64,000 bases of DNA from Lutibacter sp. A64. GTDB taxonomy: Bacteria; Bacteroidota; Bacteroidia; Flavobacteriales; Flavobacteriaceae. The DNA lies in the NCBI RefSeq assembly GCF_022429565.1, contig NZ_CP092487.1, positions 1,878,001 to 1,942,000 on the forward strand. Reading direction: 5' to 3'. Under the pieces are notes generated by a model. That model was not told the DNA's origin and searched no databases. It worked only from the letters and a program-made list of their open reading frames with translations. The translations under genes were made by a program, and so were the position numbers. Shown in pieces: positions 45,552-55,341 of this stretch. Numbering within the stretch: the first letter of the stretch is position 1; each line of letters starts with the position of its first letter.

Positions 45552-47711
45552 ATGAAAAAACTACTCTTTGTATTTATTATAGTAACTTCCTTAGCAACAG
45601 CACAAAAACAAGATATTACCTTAAACGAAATTTGGAATGGTACATTTAGTACCGAAAGAATGAACTCCTTAAACTCTATGGATGGCGATTTTTATTCGTT
45701 ATTAAATTTTGATAGAGCCTCTAGAAGTACTACGGTAGACAAATATAGTTACGCTACTTTAGAAAAAGTTGAAACCATAGTTAACAGCAAAGATTTAAGT
45801 GAAATTGCTTTTTTTGAAAGTTATGATTTTAACAACGATGAAACCAAATTGTTATTAGGTGTTGAAACCGAACCAATTTATAGAAGATCTAGTTTAGGTA
45901 TTTTTTATGTGTATGACATCGCTTCTAAAAAATTGCAATTAATTGATGAAGAAAAAATACAAGAACCTACTTTTTCTCCAGATAGCAAAAAAGTTGCCTA
46001 CGCAAAAAATAACAATATTTATATTAAAAATTTAGAAACAAATGAAGTGCTTCAAATAACTTCAGATGGTAAAAAGAATTTTATTATAAATGGTATTTGC
46101 GATTGGGTATACGAAGAAGAATTTTCTTTTGTGCGCGCTTTTGATTGGAGTGCAGATAGTAAAAATATTGCTTTTTTACGTTTTGATGAAACCGAAGTAC
46201 CTGAGTTTTCTATGCAACTTACAGGTAATAATTTATACCCAACACAACAAGTTTTTAAATACCCCAAAGCTGGAGAAAAAAACGCAATTGTAACCTTACA
46301 TCTTTATAATTTAGAGAGTACAAATACTTCAAAAATAACTTTAGACAATTACGAGTATATTCCACGTATAAAATGGACAAATGATGCTAATTTTTTAAGT
46401 GTTATAACATTAAATCGCCATCAAAATAATTTGAATTTATATTTTATAAATGCAACTGATAATTCAACCAAAGTTGTTTTAAATGAAACAGATAAAGCAT
46501 ATATTGATGTACACGATAATTTAACTTTTTTAAACGACAATAGTTTTATTTGGACTAGCGAAAAAGACGGTTTTAATCATATTTACCACTATTCTAAAGC
46601 AGGAAAACTAATCAACCAAATTACAAAAGGTACTTGGGAAGTGACTAATTTCTATGGAATTAACGAAAAATCAAAAACCGTTTACTACCAATCTGTTGAA
46701 GACGGCTCTATAAACAGAACAGTTTATTCTATAAAATTAAATGGAAAAAACAAACAACGTTTAACAAATGCTTCTGGTACAAATAGCGCTTCATTTAGTA
46801 AAAATTTAAATTACTTTATCAATACTTTTACCGATGTAAATACACCTGCTGTTTATACGCTTCATAATTCAAAAGGAAAACAGTTAAAAGAAATTTTAAA
46901 CAACAATAAACTTTTAAAAAAATTAGAGAATTACAATTTATCTAAAAAAGAATTCTTCACTATAAAAACTGAAAATGGCGAATTTAATGCGTGGATGTTA
47001 AAACCATCTAATTTTGATGCTAACAAAAAATACCCATTATTTATGACTCAGTATTCGGGTCCTGGATCACAATCGGTTAGCAATACTTGGAACAGTGCAA
47101 ACGACTATTGGTTTCAACATTTAGCACAACAAGGCTATATAATTGTTTGTGTAGATGGAAGAGGAACTGGTTTTAAAGGTGCAGATTTTAAAAAATCGAC
47201 CTACTTAAACTTAGTAAAATACGAAACCATAGATCAGATTGATGCCGCTAAAGAATTAGCTAAAAGATCGTATATTGATGAAAATGAAATTGGAATTTGG
47301 GGATGGAGCTTTGGTGGACATATGAGTACCAATTGTTTATTAAAAGGAAACGATGTATTTAAAATGGCAATTGCTGTTGCACCTGTTACAAGCTGGCGTT
47401 TTTACGATACAGTTTATACCGAACGGTTTTTAAGAACTCCACAAGAAAACCCTGCTGGTTACGATGAAAATTCACCAATTAATTATGCAGATATGCTAAA
47501 AGGTAAATTTTTATTAGTTCACGGAAGTGGAGATGACAATGTACACGTACAAAATACAATGCGTTTAAGCAATGCTTTAATTGCTGCTAATAAACCTTTT
47601 AACCAAGCTATTTATCCTGATAGAACACACGGAATTTATAGAGGAAAAAACACAAGATTACATTTGTACAATAAAATGACTATTTTTATCAAAAAGAATT
47701 TAGGAAATTAG
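45552..47711 (+). CDS. Dipeptidyl peptidase IV (S9)
   Basis: From the Met before KKLLFVFIIVTSLATAQ this is a 719-residue periplasmic protein with a signal peptide; an ATG ten codons upstream (45522) would bury the signal and is unlikely. The N-terminal eight-bladed propeller contains the substrate-binding WVYEEEF Glu pair. The alpha/beta hydrolase domain carries nucleophile Ser586 in GWSFGG, the Asp of GDDNVH and the His of RTHGIY. It removes X-Pro or X-Ala dipeptides from peptide N-termini. Three POT peptide transporters follow at once, giving a logical release-and-uptake pathway. Confidence 0.95.
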   Translation: MKKLLFVFIIVTSLATAQKQDITLNEIWNGTFSTERMNSLNSMDGDFYSLLNFDRASRSTTVDKYSYATLEKVETIVNSKDLSEIAFFESYDFNNDETKLLLGVETEPIYRRSSLGIFYVYDIASKKLQLIDEEKIQEPTFSPDSKKVAYAKNNNIYIKNLETNEVLQITSDGKKNFIINGICDWVYEEEFSFVRAFDWSADSKNIAFLRFDETEVPEFSMQLTGNNLYPTQQVFKYPKAGEKNAIVTLHLYNLESTNTSKITLDNYEYIPRIKWTNDANFLSVITLNRHQNNLNLYFINATDNSTKVVLNETDKAYIDVHDNLTFLNDNSFIWTSEKDGFNHIYHYSKAGKLINQITKGTWEVTNFYGINEKSKTVYYQSVEDGSINRTVYSIKLNGKNKQRLTNASGTNSASFSKNLNYFINTFTDVNTPAVYTLHNSKGKQLKEILNNNKLLKKLENYNLSKKEFFTIKTENGEFNAWMLKPSNFDANKKYPLFMTQYSGPGSQSVSNTWNSANDYWFQHLAQQGYIIVCVDGRGTGFKGADFKKSTYLNLVKYETIDQIDAAKELAKRSYIDENEIGIWGWSFGGHMSTNCLLKGNDVFKMAIAVAPVTSWRFYDTVYTERFLRTPQENPAGYDENSPINYADMLKGKFLLVHGSGDDNVHVQNTMRLSNALIAANKPFNQAIYPDRTHGIYRGKNTRLHLYNKMTIFIKKNLGN

Positions 47712-47772
47712 GAACAATTATCAGTATATCTGAAATAATTATAAATTTAATATATAACTTATAATCAACAAT

Positions 47773-49152
47773 ATGAATAGCAATACTTTAAAAACAGATC
47801 CAACACATAAACAACTTTTTGGGCATCCAGTAGGACTGTATGTATTATTTTTTACTGAAATGTGGGAGCGATTTTCCTACTACGGAATGCGTGCAATTTT
47901 AGTACTTTATCTAGTTGCTAAAACCAATGGCGATAATGCCGGTTTAGGTTGGACAAATGGAGAAGCTTTATCACTTTACGGAACTTATACAATGCTTGTA
48001 TACCTAATGTCTATTCCTGGTGGATGGATTGCTGATAAATTTTTAGGACAAAAAAAATCAGTACTATATGGAGGTTTGCTATTAGTAGCCGGACATAGTA
48101 TATTGGCAATTGAAGAAATGTGGGCTTTTTATACAGGTTTAGGATTAATTATTGCCGGTGTGGGTATGCTAAAACCAAATATTTCTACAATGGTTGGTGG
48201 TTTATATCAAAAAGGAGATATTAGAAGAGATAAAGGATTTACCATTTTTTACATAGGAATTAATGTTGGTGCGTTTTTATCTAGTTTAATTGTTGGTACA
48301 GTTGGTGAAGTTTATGGATGGCATTATGGATTTGGATTAGCAGGTATTGGTATGGCTTTAGGTTTAATTCAATATATGGCTGGTCAAAAATTTTTAAAAT
48401 CTGTTGGTAATTTTATAGGTGAATCTAGTGAAGAAGATAAAGCCGCTTTTAATAAACCTTTAACTAAAATAGAAAAAGATAGAGTAATTGTATTGTTCAT
48501 TTCTTTTTTACTTGTAATTGTATTTTGGGGTTCATTTGAACAAGCTGGAGGTTTATTAAACATTTATGCTTCAGAAAAAACAAATAGAATACTATCATTC
48601 TCACTTCCATTTATTGGAAATGAAGTACCTGCATCTTGGTTTCAATCATTAAACGCAATGTTTATTATATTTTTAGGAACTGGTGTTGCTGCTTTTTGGG
48701 CAAATAGAAAATTAAAAGGAAAAATATCTACCTCTTTATTTAAAATGATTATAGGTTTAATGATAATGGGATTTGGTTTCTTTTTTATGACTGCAGCAGC
48801 AGGACAATTTGAAGCTACAGGGACTTCAGCTATGTACTGGTTAGTTTTAGCCTATTTATTTCATACTGTTGGAGAATTATGTCTTTCACCAGTTGCACTA
48901 TCATACATTACAAAATTAGCACCTGCAAAATATGCTTCATTAATGATGGGGATATATTTTGCAATGACAGGTATTGGAAATAAAGTTGCCGGATTGTTAG
49001 GAGAATCTGCAGAAGATTTAGGTGAATACACCGTGTTTACAGGTATTGCACTTTTCTGTTTAATCTTTGGATTATTAGTAATGGTATTCCGTAAAAAACT
49101 TGAAAGTTTAACACACGGAGCAGAAGACGATGAACATGTGATCACCGAATAA
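47773..49152 (+). CDS. POT/PTR family peptide transporter 1
   Basis: This 459-residue major facilitator of the proton-dependent oligopeptide family has about 12 helices. The proton-coupling ExxER motif appears as EMWERFSYYGMRAILVLYL in helix 1. It also has FYIGINVGAFLSSLIVG, a PTR signature, and FEQAGGLLNIYA. It should import di- and tripeptides with protons. It lies 61 bases after DPP IV with no terminator between, so the two may be cotranscribed. A strong hairpin follows. Confidence 0.94.
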   Translation: MNSNTLKTDPTHKQLFGHPVGLYVLFFTEMWERFSYYGMRAILVLYLVAKTNGDNAGLGWTNGEALSLYGTYTMLVYLMSIPGGWIADKFLGQKKSVLYGGLLLVAGHSILAIEEMWAFYTGLGLIIAGVGMLKPNISTMVGGLYQKGDIRRDKGFTIFYIGINVGAFLSSLIVGTVGEVYGWHYGFGLAGIGMALGLIQYMAGQKFLKSVGNFIGESSEEDKAAFNKPLTKIEKDRVIVLFISFLLVIVFWGSFEQAGGLLNIYASEKTNRILSFSLPFIGNEVPASWFQSLNAMFIIFLGTGVAAFWANRKLKGKISTSLFKMIIGLMIMGFGFFFMTAAAGQFEATGTSAMYWLVLAYLFHTVGELCLSPVALSYITKLAPAKYASLMMGIYFAMTGIGNKVAGLLGESAEDLGEYTVFTGIALFCLIFGLLVMVFRKKLESLTHGAEDDEHVITE

Positions 49153-49225
49153 TTTTGATTAATTTTGAAACCCGATTTGAATATATTTCTAAATAATTAA
49201 TGGAACATTTAAAATAAATATTTAT

Positions 49226-49257
49226 AAAAGCTCAGGTAATTTTTTACTTGAGCTTTT
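49226..49257 (+). terminator. Terminator between POT 1 and POT 2
   Basis: A 14-bp stem with one G-T pair (AAAAGCTCAGGTAA / TTACTTGAGCTTTT) and a 4-base loop; the T-rich arm follows. Confidence 0.8.
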
Positions 49258-49278
49258 GTATTCTAAAAATCAAATATA

Positions 49279-50760
49279 ATGAGTACAGAAAAAAAATCGT
49301 TTGTACAAACAGTTGGATCTTTTAATAAAACATTCTGGTTAGGAAGTTTTATGGAACTTATGGAGCGTTGGGCCTGGTATGGAGTTTTTACTCTTTTTGC
49401 ATTATACCTAGTAGGGTCTACAGATAAAGGCGGATTAGGCTTTAACCATATTCAAAAAGGAAATATAATGTCTGATATTACAGCATTATTGTATTTTCTA
49501 CCAATATTTACCGGTGTTATTGCAGATAAAATTGGATATAAATTATCCTTAATAATTTCTTACACAATCTTAATTGCAGGATATTTATTAATGGGAGAAG
49601 TAAATACTTATTGGGCAATGTATTTTGTATTCTTATTTGTTGCAATTGGAGCCGCAATGTTTAAGCCTGTTGCATCAGCTATTATAACAAAGTCAACTAA
49701 TAAGTCTAATGGAACTTTAGGTTTTGGAATTTTTTATATGATGGTAAATATAGGTGGGTTTATTGGACCTGCATCATCATCATATTTAAGATCTACTTAT
49801 GGATGGAAATTAATTTTTATTCAGGCTGCCGTTGTTATTGGTATTAACTTATTATTAGTTTTATTTTTCTTTAAAGAACCTGAAAGAGAAAAAACTGAAA
49901 AAGAATCTTTTGGAGCGGCAATAAGAACTTCATTATTAAAAATATGGGAAGCAGTTAAAGACACGAGATTAACTGTTCTATTAATTTTAATGGTTGGTTT
50001 CTGGACTATGTTCAACCAATTATTTTACACATTACCAAACTTTATTGAAGACTGGGTAGATTCTTCGGCTTTAAGTACATCAATTAGTAATTTTTGGCCT
50101 GGCTTAGGAAACTTATTAAGTGAAAACGGACAAATTAAACCTGAATGGTTTACTAATATAGATGCCTTAATGATTGTAACGCTACAAATGTTTGTTTCTT
50201 ACTTTGTTATTAAAATGAGACATGTAAGTGCAATGATTCGTGGTTTTATAATTGCTGCCATTGGTATTGGTATTACATTTTATACAAACAATGTAATGTT
50301 TACCGTTTTAGGTACAATGATTTTTGCTGTTGGTGAAATGACAACAAACCCAACATTCTCATCATTTATTGCTTTAATATCGCCTAAAGGAAAAGAAGCC
50401 TTATATCAAGGAACCTACTTTTTACCTGTTGCAGCCGGTAACTTTTTAACAAAACTTATTTCTGGTAACCTTTACCAGTCTTGGTCAGATAAATTATCAT
50501 TACTACAAACTGAAATGAAAACCAGAGGTATTGAAATGCCTGAAATAACAGAGTCGTTTACAAAAAATGATTACTTAACGCTAGCTGAACAAAAACTTGG
50601 AATGGAACATTGGGAAATGACTCAAATGTTATGGGATAATTACAACCCAAATAAAATATGGTATGTAATTGTTGGTATTGGAATTATAACAATTATAGCC
50701 TTATCTATTTACGATAAAATGGTAATTAAACCTAAAGAAAAAGCAGAACTTGAAGCTTAA
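49279..50760 (+). CDS. POT/PTR family transporter 2 (divergent)
   Basis: This 493-residue major facilitator with 12 or more helices carries the helix-1 motif ELMERWAWYGVFTLFALYL (an ExxER form) and FYMMVNIGGFIGPA. It is clearly less like transporters 1 and 3 than these are to each other, and it has a longer central loop and an extra C-terminal segment. It is probably a POT relative with a different peptide preference or solute. It stands between two hairpins, so it may be expressed separately. Confidence 0.85.
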   Translation: MSTEKKSFVQTVGSFNKTFWLGSFMELMERWAWYGVFTLFALYLVGSTDKGGLGFNHIQKGNIMSDITALLYFLPIFTGVIADKIGYKLSLIISYTILIAGYLLMGEVNTYWAMYFVFLFVAIGAAMFKPVASAIITKSTNKSNGTLGFGIFYMMVNIGGFIGPASSSYLRSTYGWKLIFIQAAVVIGINLLLVLFFFKEPEREKTEKESFGAAIRTSLLKIWEAVKDTRLTVLLILMVGFWTMFNQLFYTLPNFIEDWVDSSALSTSISNFWPGLGNLLSENGQIKPEWFTNIDALMIVTLQMFVSYFVIKMRHVSAMIRGFIIAAIGIGITFYTNNVMFTVLGTMIFAVGEMTTNPTFSSFIALISPKGKEALYQGTYFLPVAAGNFLTKLISGNLYQSWSDKLSLLQTEMKTRGIEMPEITESFTKNDYLTLAEQKLGMEHWEMTQMLWDNYNPNKIWYVIVGIGIITIIALSIYDKMVIKPKEKAELEA

Positions 50761-50769
50761 TTAAAATAT

Positions 50770-50792
50770 TTAGCGAATGTATTTGTCGCTAA
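50770..50792 (+). repeat. Hairpin after POT 2
   Basis: TTAGCGA and TCGCTAA arms with a 9-base loop, 10 bases after the stop. No T-run follows on the plus strand, so it is an mRNA hairpin or weak terminator. Confidence 0.45.
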
Positions 50793-50853
50793 TCAAAAAA
50801 GATAACTAAAATTTAAAAGCTAATTAAAAAAATAAAAATTAACAATTAAAATT

Positions 50854-52431
50854 ATGAGTACACTAACAAAGTATAAATTTGAAGGTACAGAAATGAATAA
50901 CAAATTATTGATGGGACATCCATCAGGATTATTCATTCTATTCTTTACAGAAATGTGGGAAAGATTCTCCTACTATGGAATGCGAGCTTTGCTTGTATTA
51001 TTTTTAACCTCCGCTTTAATGGATGGTGGTTGGGCTTGGAGCCGTGAAGATGCTTTAGGTTTATACGGAACATACACAATGTTAGTTTACTTTACCCCTA
51101 TTATTGGTGGTATTTTAGCAGATAGACTTCTAGGCTACAGAAATGCTGTTGCTTTAGGTGCTTTTTTAATGACCTTAGGACATGCCGCAATGGCGTTTGA
51201 TACACCTTGGGCATTATACCTTGGTATTGGTTTATTAATTGCTGGTAATGGTTTTTTTAAACCAAATATTACTTCAATTATTAATGGTGTTTATAAAAAT
51301 GCTCAAGGAAAAAAAGATGGTGCTTTTACCATATTTTATATGGGTGTAAATGCAGGTGCTTTTTTAGGAATAATGTTATGTGGTTATGTTGGTGAAACTT
51401 ATGGATGGCATTATGGCTTTGGTTTAGCTGGTATTTTTATGTTCTTAGGAATGTTGCAATTTTGGTTTGCACAAAATATTTTTGGTAAAGTAGGCTTAAA
51501 ACCATCCAAAAAAGTAGATATTTCTGATGCTATTGAAAACGAAAAAGGAAAAGAAAAAAGCTATGATGATGTGCCTGCTAGCCATCAAAGAGATAGATAT
51601 ATTGTTGTAGGTATTTTAGCATTTTTTACTATTTTCTTTTGGGCTGCTTTTGAACAAGCAGGTGGTTCTATGACCATTTTTGCTAAAGATTATACCAATA
51701 GAATATTAGAAGGTGGTGCTGCTAATGTTTTTAGAATAGCAAACACCTTATTAACAGTTGTTCCGTTAGCAATTATTACTTATGTTCTTTTACAATTATT
51801 CAAAATTACGTTTAAAAAATATGCTTTATCAAATACCTTTTTAGGGCTTAGTTTCGCTATAATTTGGATTATTGTTATTGTAATGTTAAAAAATCAATTT
51901 AGTCAAACTTCTACAGAAATTCCTGCTTCTTGGTTTGGTATTTTAAATTCATTCTTTATTATATCATTTGCACCTCTATTTTCTAAAATATGGGAAAGTA
52001 AATTTAACCCACCAGCTACTGTTAAATTTGGAATTGGTCTAATATTATTAGGATTAGGTTTTTCAGTTTTAGCATATGGTTCAGCAAGTATTCCTCAAGG
52101 AGCAAAAACAGCTTCTGTTAGTGTTATTTGGTTAATATTAGCGTATTTATTACACACTTTAGGTGAACTGAGTTTATCTCCTGTAGGATTATCGTATGTT
52201 TCTAAATTAGTACCAGGAAAAATGATTGCAATGATGTTTGGACTATGGTATATCGCTGTAGGTATGGGTAATAAATTAGCGGGTTCAATGGGTGGAATGA
52301 TTGATGAAATTACTACTAAATATTCTATGAGTACTTTCTTTTTAATTTTTACAATTGTACCAATTATTGCAGGTATAATAATAATATCTTTAACTCCAAT
52401 TATGAAAAAATTAATGCACGGAGTTAAATAA
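50854..52431 (+). CDS. POT/PTR family peptide transporter 3
   Basis: This 525-residue proton-dependent oligopeptide transporter has the ExxER motif in EMWERFSYYGMRALLVLFL, the PTR signature FYMGVNAGAFLGIMLCG and FEQAGGSMTIFA. It is strongly similar to transporter 1 across the helices (LYGTYTMLVY, TYGWHYGFGLAGI, LSYVSKL), which marks a duplication. It is about 65 residues longer, mostly in the central cytoplasmic loop and the middle helices. Confidence 0.94.
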   Translation: MSTLTKYKFEGTEMNNKLLMGHPSGLFILFFTEMWERFSYYGMRALLVLFLTSALMDGGWAWSREDALGLYGTYTMLVYFTPIIGGILADRLLGYRNAVALGAFLMTLGHAAMAFDTPWALYLGIGLLIAGNGFFKPNITSIINGVYKNAQGKKDGAFTIFYMGVNAGAFLGIMLCGYVGETYGWHYGFGLAGIFMFLGMLQFWFAQNIFGKVGLKPSKKVDISDAIENEKGKEKSYDDVPASHQRDRYIVVGILAFFTIFFWAAFEQAGGSMTIFAKDYTNRILEGGAANVFRIANTLLTVVPLAIITYVLLQLFKITFKKYALSNTFLGLSFAIIWIIVIVMLKNQFSQTSTEIPASWFGILNSFFIISFAPLFSKIWESKFNPPATVKFGIGLILLGLGFSVLAYGSASIPQGAKTASVSVIWLILAYLLHTLGELSLSPVGLSYVSKLVPGKMIAMMFGLWYIAVGMGNKLAGSMGGMIDEITTKYSMSTFFLIFTIVPIIAGIIIISLTPIMKKLMHGVK

Positions 52432-52446
52432 ATTTAAAACTCTTTG

Positions 52447-52468
52447 TAATTTTGGCAGCGTTTTTGCG
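52447..52468 (+). promoter_or_regulatory. Sigma-54-like promoter (-24/-12), overlapping a -7 box
   Basis: TGGCAGCGTTTTTGCG at 52453-52468 has GG and GC at exactly the -24/-12 spacing, with TGGCA and TTGC intact. A TAnnTTTG box (TAATTTTG, 52447-52454) overlaps its start. Both precede the thioredoxin gene. Confidence 0.5.
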
Positions 52469-52498
52469 TCAGAATTAGAAATCAGAAAAAAATATAAC

Positions 52499-53038
52499 AT
52501 GAAAAAATTACTTATTTTAACAATTGCTTTATGTAGCTTAACTGTATCAGCTCAAAAAATAAATTGGATGAGCCTTGAAGAAGCTGTTGAAGCTCAAAAA
52601 GTAACTCCTAAAAAAATATTTATAGATGCATATACAGTTTGGTGTGGACCTTGTAAAATGCTAGATAAAAATACCTTTAGCAATAAAGATGTAGTAGAAT
52701 ATGTAAACGAAAACTATTACGCCGTAAAATTTAATGCTGAAGGAAACGAAACTATTAATTTTAAAGACCATACATTTACTAATCCAAATTATGATTCAAG
52801 TAAAACTGGTAGAAATAGTTCACATCAATTAGCAGGTTACTTTGGCGTAAGAGCCTACCCTACTATTATATTTTTAGATGAAGAAAATAATTTAATTGCA
52901 CCGCTACCAGGTTATAAAACACCTCAACAGTTCGAGTTGTACTTAAAATTATTTGAAACAGATGATTATAAAAATATAACAGCACAAGGTGATTGGGAAA
53001 CTTATCAAAACAATTTTAAATATGAATTTAAAGAATAA
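52499..53038 (+). CDS. Periplasmic thioredoxin-like protein
   Basis: This 179-residue exported protein has a signal peptide ending TVSAQK. The thioredoxin active site is VWCGPCK (Cys49, Cys52) and the cis-proline is in RAYPTIIF. An insertion of about 25 residues between these motifs (NFKDHTFTNPNYDSSKT) is typical of thioredoxin_7/DUF255-like secreted forms in Bacteroidota. It probably reduces or exchanges disulfides in the periplasm. Electron source and client are unknown. Its terminator lies inside the end of the convergent comEC gene. Confidence 0.88.
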   Translation: MKKLLILTIALCSLTVSAQKINWMSLEEAVEAQKVTPKKIFIDAYTVWCGPCKMLDKNTFSNKDVVEYVNENYYAVKFNAEGNETINFKDHTFTNPNYDSSKTGRNSSHQLAGYFGVRAYPTIIFLDEENNLIAPLPGYKTPQQFELYLKLFETDDYKNITAQGDWETYQNNFKYEFKE

Positions 53039-53043
53039 TTAAA

Positions 53044-55086
53044 TTATTTTTTTAATATAAAAGCTCCTTTTTGCATAGTAGAGTAAAAAGGAGTTTTATT
53101 TTTTATACAAGTCTTTTCCCATAATTCTACATAACTTCTATAATTTGAAGCATCTACAATTACCTTTTTGGGTTGGTGCTTTTTTAAGACCCGTTCCATA
53201 TTAATTTTTGGAGAATTTTGCACTACTATAATTGATAGCTTAATACTCTTAAAATTATAAATTCCTAAGCTATCAATTACCAAAATTGTTTCATTATTAA
53301 ATGCATACAAATTTTTAATTGGTTTTTGATTAGTCACTGTTGTTAACCCTAACCCTAAAACATACGCTTTAATACTGTATAAATTTTCAATTGAATCTTT
53401 TGAGGTATATACTGTATAATTACTACCAAATCTACAAACTATAACAGAATTCCTATTTTCATTAAAAACAATAAATTCTTTTGTTGATTGTAGTTTTTTC
53501 TTTTCAAAAATCATCACTGCTTGTATGCTTATAAAAGCAACTAAAACTAAAATCAACCTATAAAAAGTTTTCTTTTCAATCCATTTTAAAGCAAAAAATA
53601 TAAAACTATATAGTGTACACATTAAGAGTAATGAAAGCGTAATATTTTTAATAATAAAAACATCCTTGTCTGCAATCCATTCAACAAAAGTATTCAACAA
53701 CCAAATAATAGCATTAAAAATATCTGCCATAAACTGTGGTAGTAATTCAATAACAGAAAGCGCTATCACTATAATTCCAACTGTAAGAATAAATCCTAAA
53801 AAAGGAATAATTACCAAATTAGAGAGAAAAAATAAACCAGGAAATTGATGAAAATAAAAAATACTTAATGGCAAAACACCTAATTGCGCAGCTAATGATA
53901 CCGCAAATAATTCCCACATTTTAAAAACAAACTTATTTTTAGGATTCCATAAACTTACAATTTTAGGTTGTACCCAAACAATTGCAAAAACCGCTAAATA
54001 GCTTAATTTAAATCCAACGTCGTATAAATAATACGGATTAAAAAGCAACAAAAAGAACATTGAAATTACCAATGTATTATAAATATTTGAAGGCTTATTT
54101 AAATACATTCCAATTGTAATTGCCGTAAACATGGTTACGGCTCTTACTACTGAAGGTGACAAACCCGCAATAATTGCATACATCCACAGCAGACAAACAA
54201 TTAGTACACTTGAAATAAATTTCCCGTGTTTAAAATAGTGTAAAGGTTTTAATAAAAAAGTAAGAATTAATAGAATAATTCCAATATGTAAACCAGAAAC
54301 AGCTAAAATATGAATGGCACCAGCATCAGAATAACTTTCTATTAAATCTTTAGAAATTGTTTGCCGTTGCCCTAATAAAAGTGCATTTACTACGGCTAAT
54401 TCATTATCTTTAAACTCATACTTTTTTAAAGATGCTATAACCTTATTTCTAAATTTAGCGGCACTTCTTTTTAAAGAATGTGAAGTTGTAGTCTTTTTAA
54501 ATAGCTGTGTATTATCTATATATATTTGATGGTAAATCTGTTTATTTTCTAAATATTTTTTATAATTAAACACATAAGGATTTAATGGTTTATTTATTTC
54601 ATAAAATAAAGTGCTAACAACAATATTATCTCCTACATTTAAATCAACCTTACTACTATCTTTTTCTATATTTACAAGAATACTTCCAATTGATTTAGTG
54701 TTTTGTAACTGCACAACTTCAGCTTCATACTTATTATATTTTAAGGTTGGTTTTAAGACTTCTTTAATGGCAATTGTAGCAATAGTATTGCTTTTAGGTT
54801 TAAAACTAGAACTATTTGTATAATGCTGTTTATTATAGAGTTGGTTTTTAAAAGTAATGGTTGAAGTTCCAATAAAAAACATCAGTATAAAGGCAAGTAT
54901 CGTAAATATTATATTAGACTTTATCTGTCTGTTTGTATACACATAAATTGCAAATAATACTACAAGTAAAAAAGAAAGAATTTTAACCAATAAATTAGGC
55001 TGAAAGTAATAGTTACTTCCAACTAAAATACCAATTATCAAAAAAAAGATTAATTGTACAGGTATAAACTTTAAAAATTTAAACAT
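53044..55086 (-). CDS. comEC: ComEC/Rec2 family protein
   Basis: This 680-residue polytopic membrane protein has an N-terminal DUF4131-type region (helices, then an OB-like periplasmic part around 90-190). The competence domain follows with ALLLGQRQTISKDLIESYSDAGAIHILAVSGLHIGIIL and many helices. The family moves single-stranded DNA across the inner membrane during natural transformation. The C-terminal 170 residues correspond to the metallo-beta-lactamase-like domain but lack any HxHxDH motif, so nuclease activity there is not expected. The gene stands alone and ends 6 bases from the convergent thioredoxin gene. Confidence 0.92.
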   Translation of the reverse strand: MFKFLKFIPVQLIFFLIIGILVGSNYYFQPNLLVKILSFLLVVLFAIYVYTNRQIKSNIIFTILAFILMFFIGTSTITFKNQLYNKQHYTNSSSFKPKSNTIATIAIKEVLKPTLKYNKYEAEVVQLQNTKSIGSILVNIEKDSSKVDLNVGDNIVVSTLFYEINKPLNPYVFNYKKYLENKQIYHQIYIDNTQLFKKTTTSHSLKRSAAKFRNKVIASLKKYEFKDNELAVVNALLLGQRQTISKDLIESYSDAGAIHILAVSGLHIGIILLILTFLLKPLHYFKHGKFISSVLIVCLLWMYAIIAGLSPSVVRAVTMFTAITIGMYLNKPSNIYNTLVISMFFLLLFNPYYLYDVGFKLSYLAVFAIVWVQPKIVSLWNPKNKFVFKMWELFAVSLAAQLGVLPLSIFYFHQFPGLFFLSNLVIIPFLGFILTVGIIVIALSVIELLPQFMADIFNAIIWLLNTFVEWIADKDVFIIKNITLSLLLMCTLYSFIFFALKWIEKKTFYRLILVLVAFISIQAVMIFEKKKLQSTKEFIVFNENRNSVIVCRFGSNYTVYTSKDSIENLYSIKAYVLGLGLTTVTNQKPIKNLYAFNNETILVIDSLGIYNFKSIKLSIIVVQNSPKINMERVLKKHQPKKVIVDASNYRSYVELWEKTCIKNKTPFYSTMQKGAFILKK
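53064..53093 (+). terminator. Thioredoxin-gene terminator embedded in comEC 3' end
   Basis: CTCCTTTTT / AAAAAGGAG arms (9 bp, 12-base loop) followed on the plus strand by TTTTATTTTTT. It lies within the last codons of comEC on the opposite strand. Confidence 0.7.
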
Positions 55087-55296
55087 AGCTTGCTAAAGCT
55101 ACAAAAAATATTTTAGTGTCTTTAAAAACTTAAAATGTAGTAACAAAAGTTGCAAAATGACTTATATCATTATTAAAACTAGTTTTATAGCGTAATTTTA
55201 AATACGGTTTTATTAATTACGTTGTAATCTTATATAAGTTTTACACCTAAAGTATGCTATAAAAGGCATTTAAAATATTATTTTCAGTTATTTCTT

Positions 55297-55341
55297 AAAG
55301 GCTAGGGTTATTAAATTTTATTTTTAACTAACCTTAGCTTT
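55297..55341. repeat. Imperfect inverted repeat at lpxB 3' end
   Basis: AAAGGCTAGGGTTATTAAA pairs with TTTAACTAACCTTAGCTTT with two bulges and one G-T pair, straddling the lpxB stop. Only a short T-run follows on the minus strand. The rest of the 55087-55333 gap shows nothing recognisable. Confidence 0.4.
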
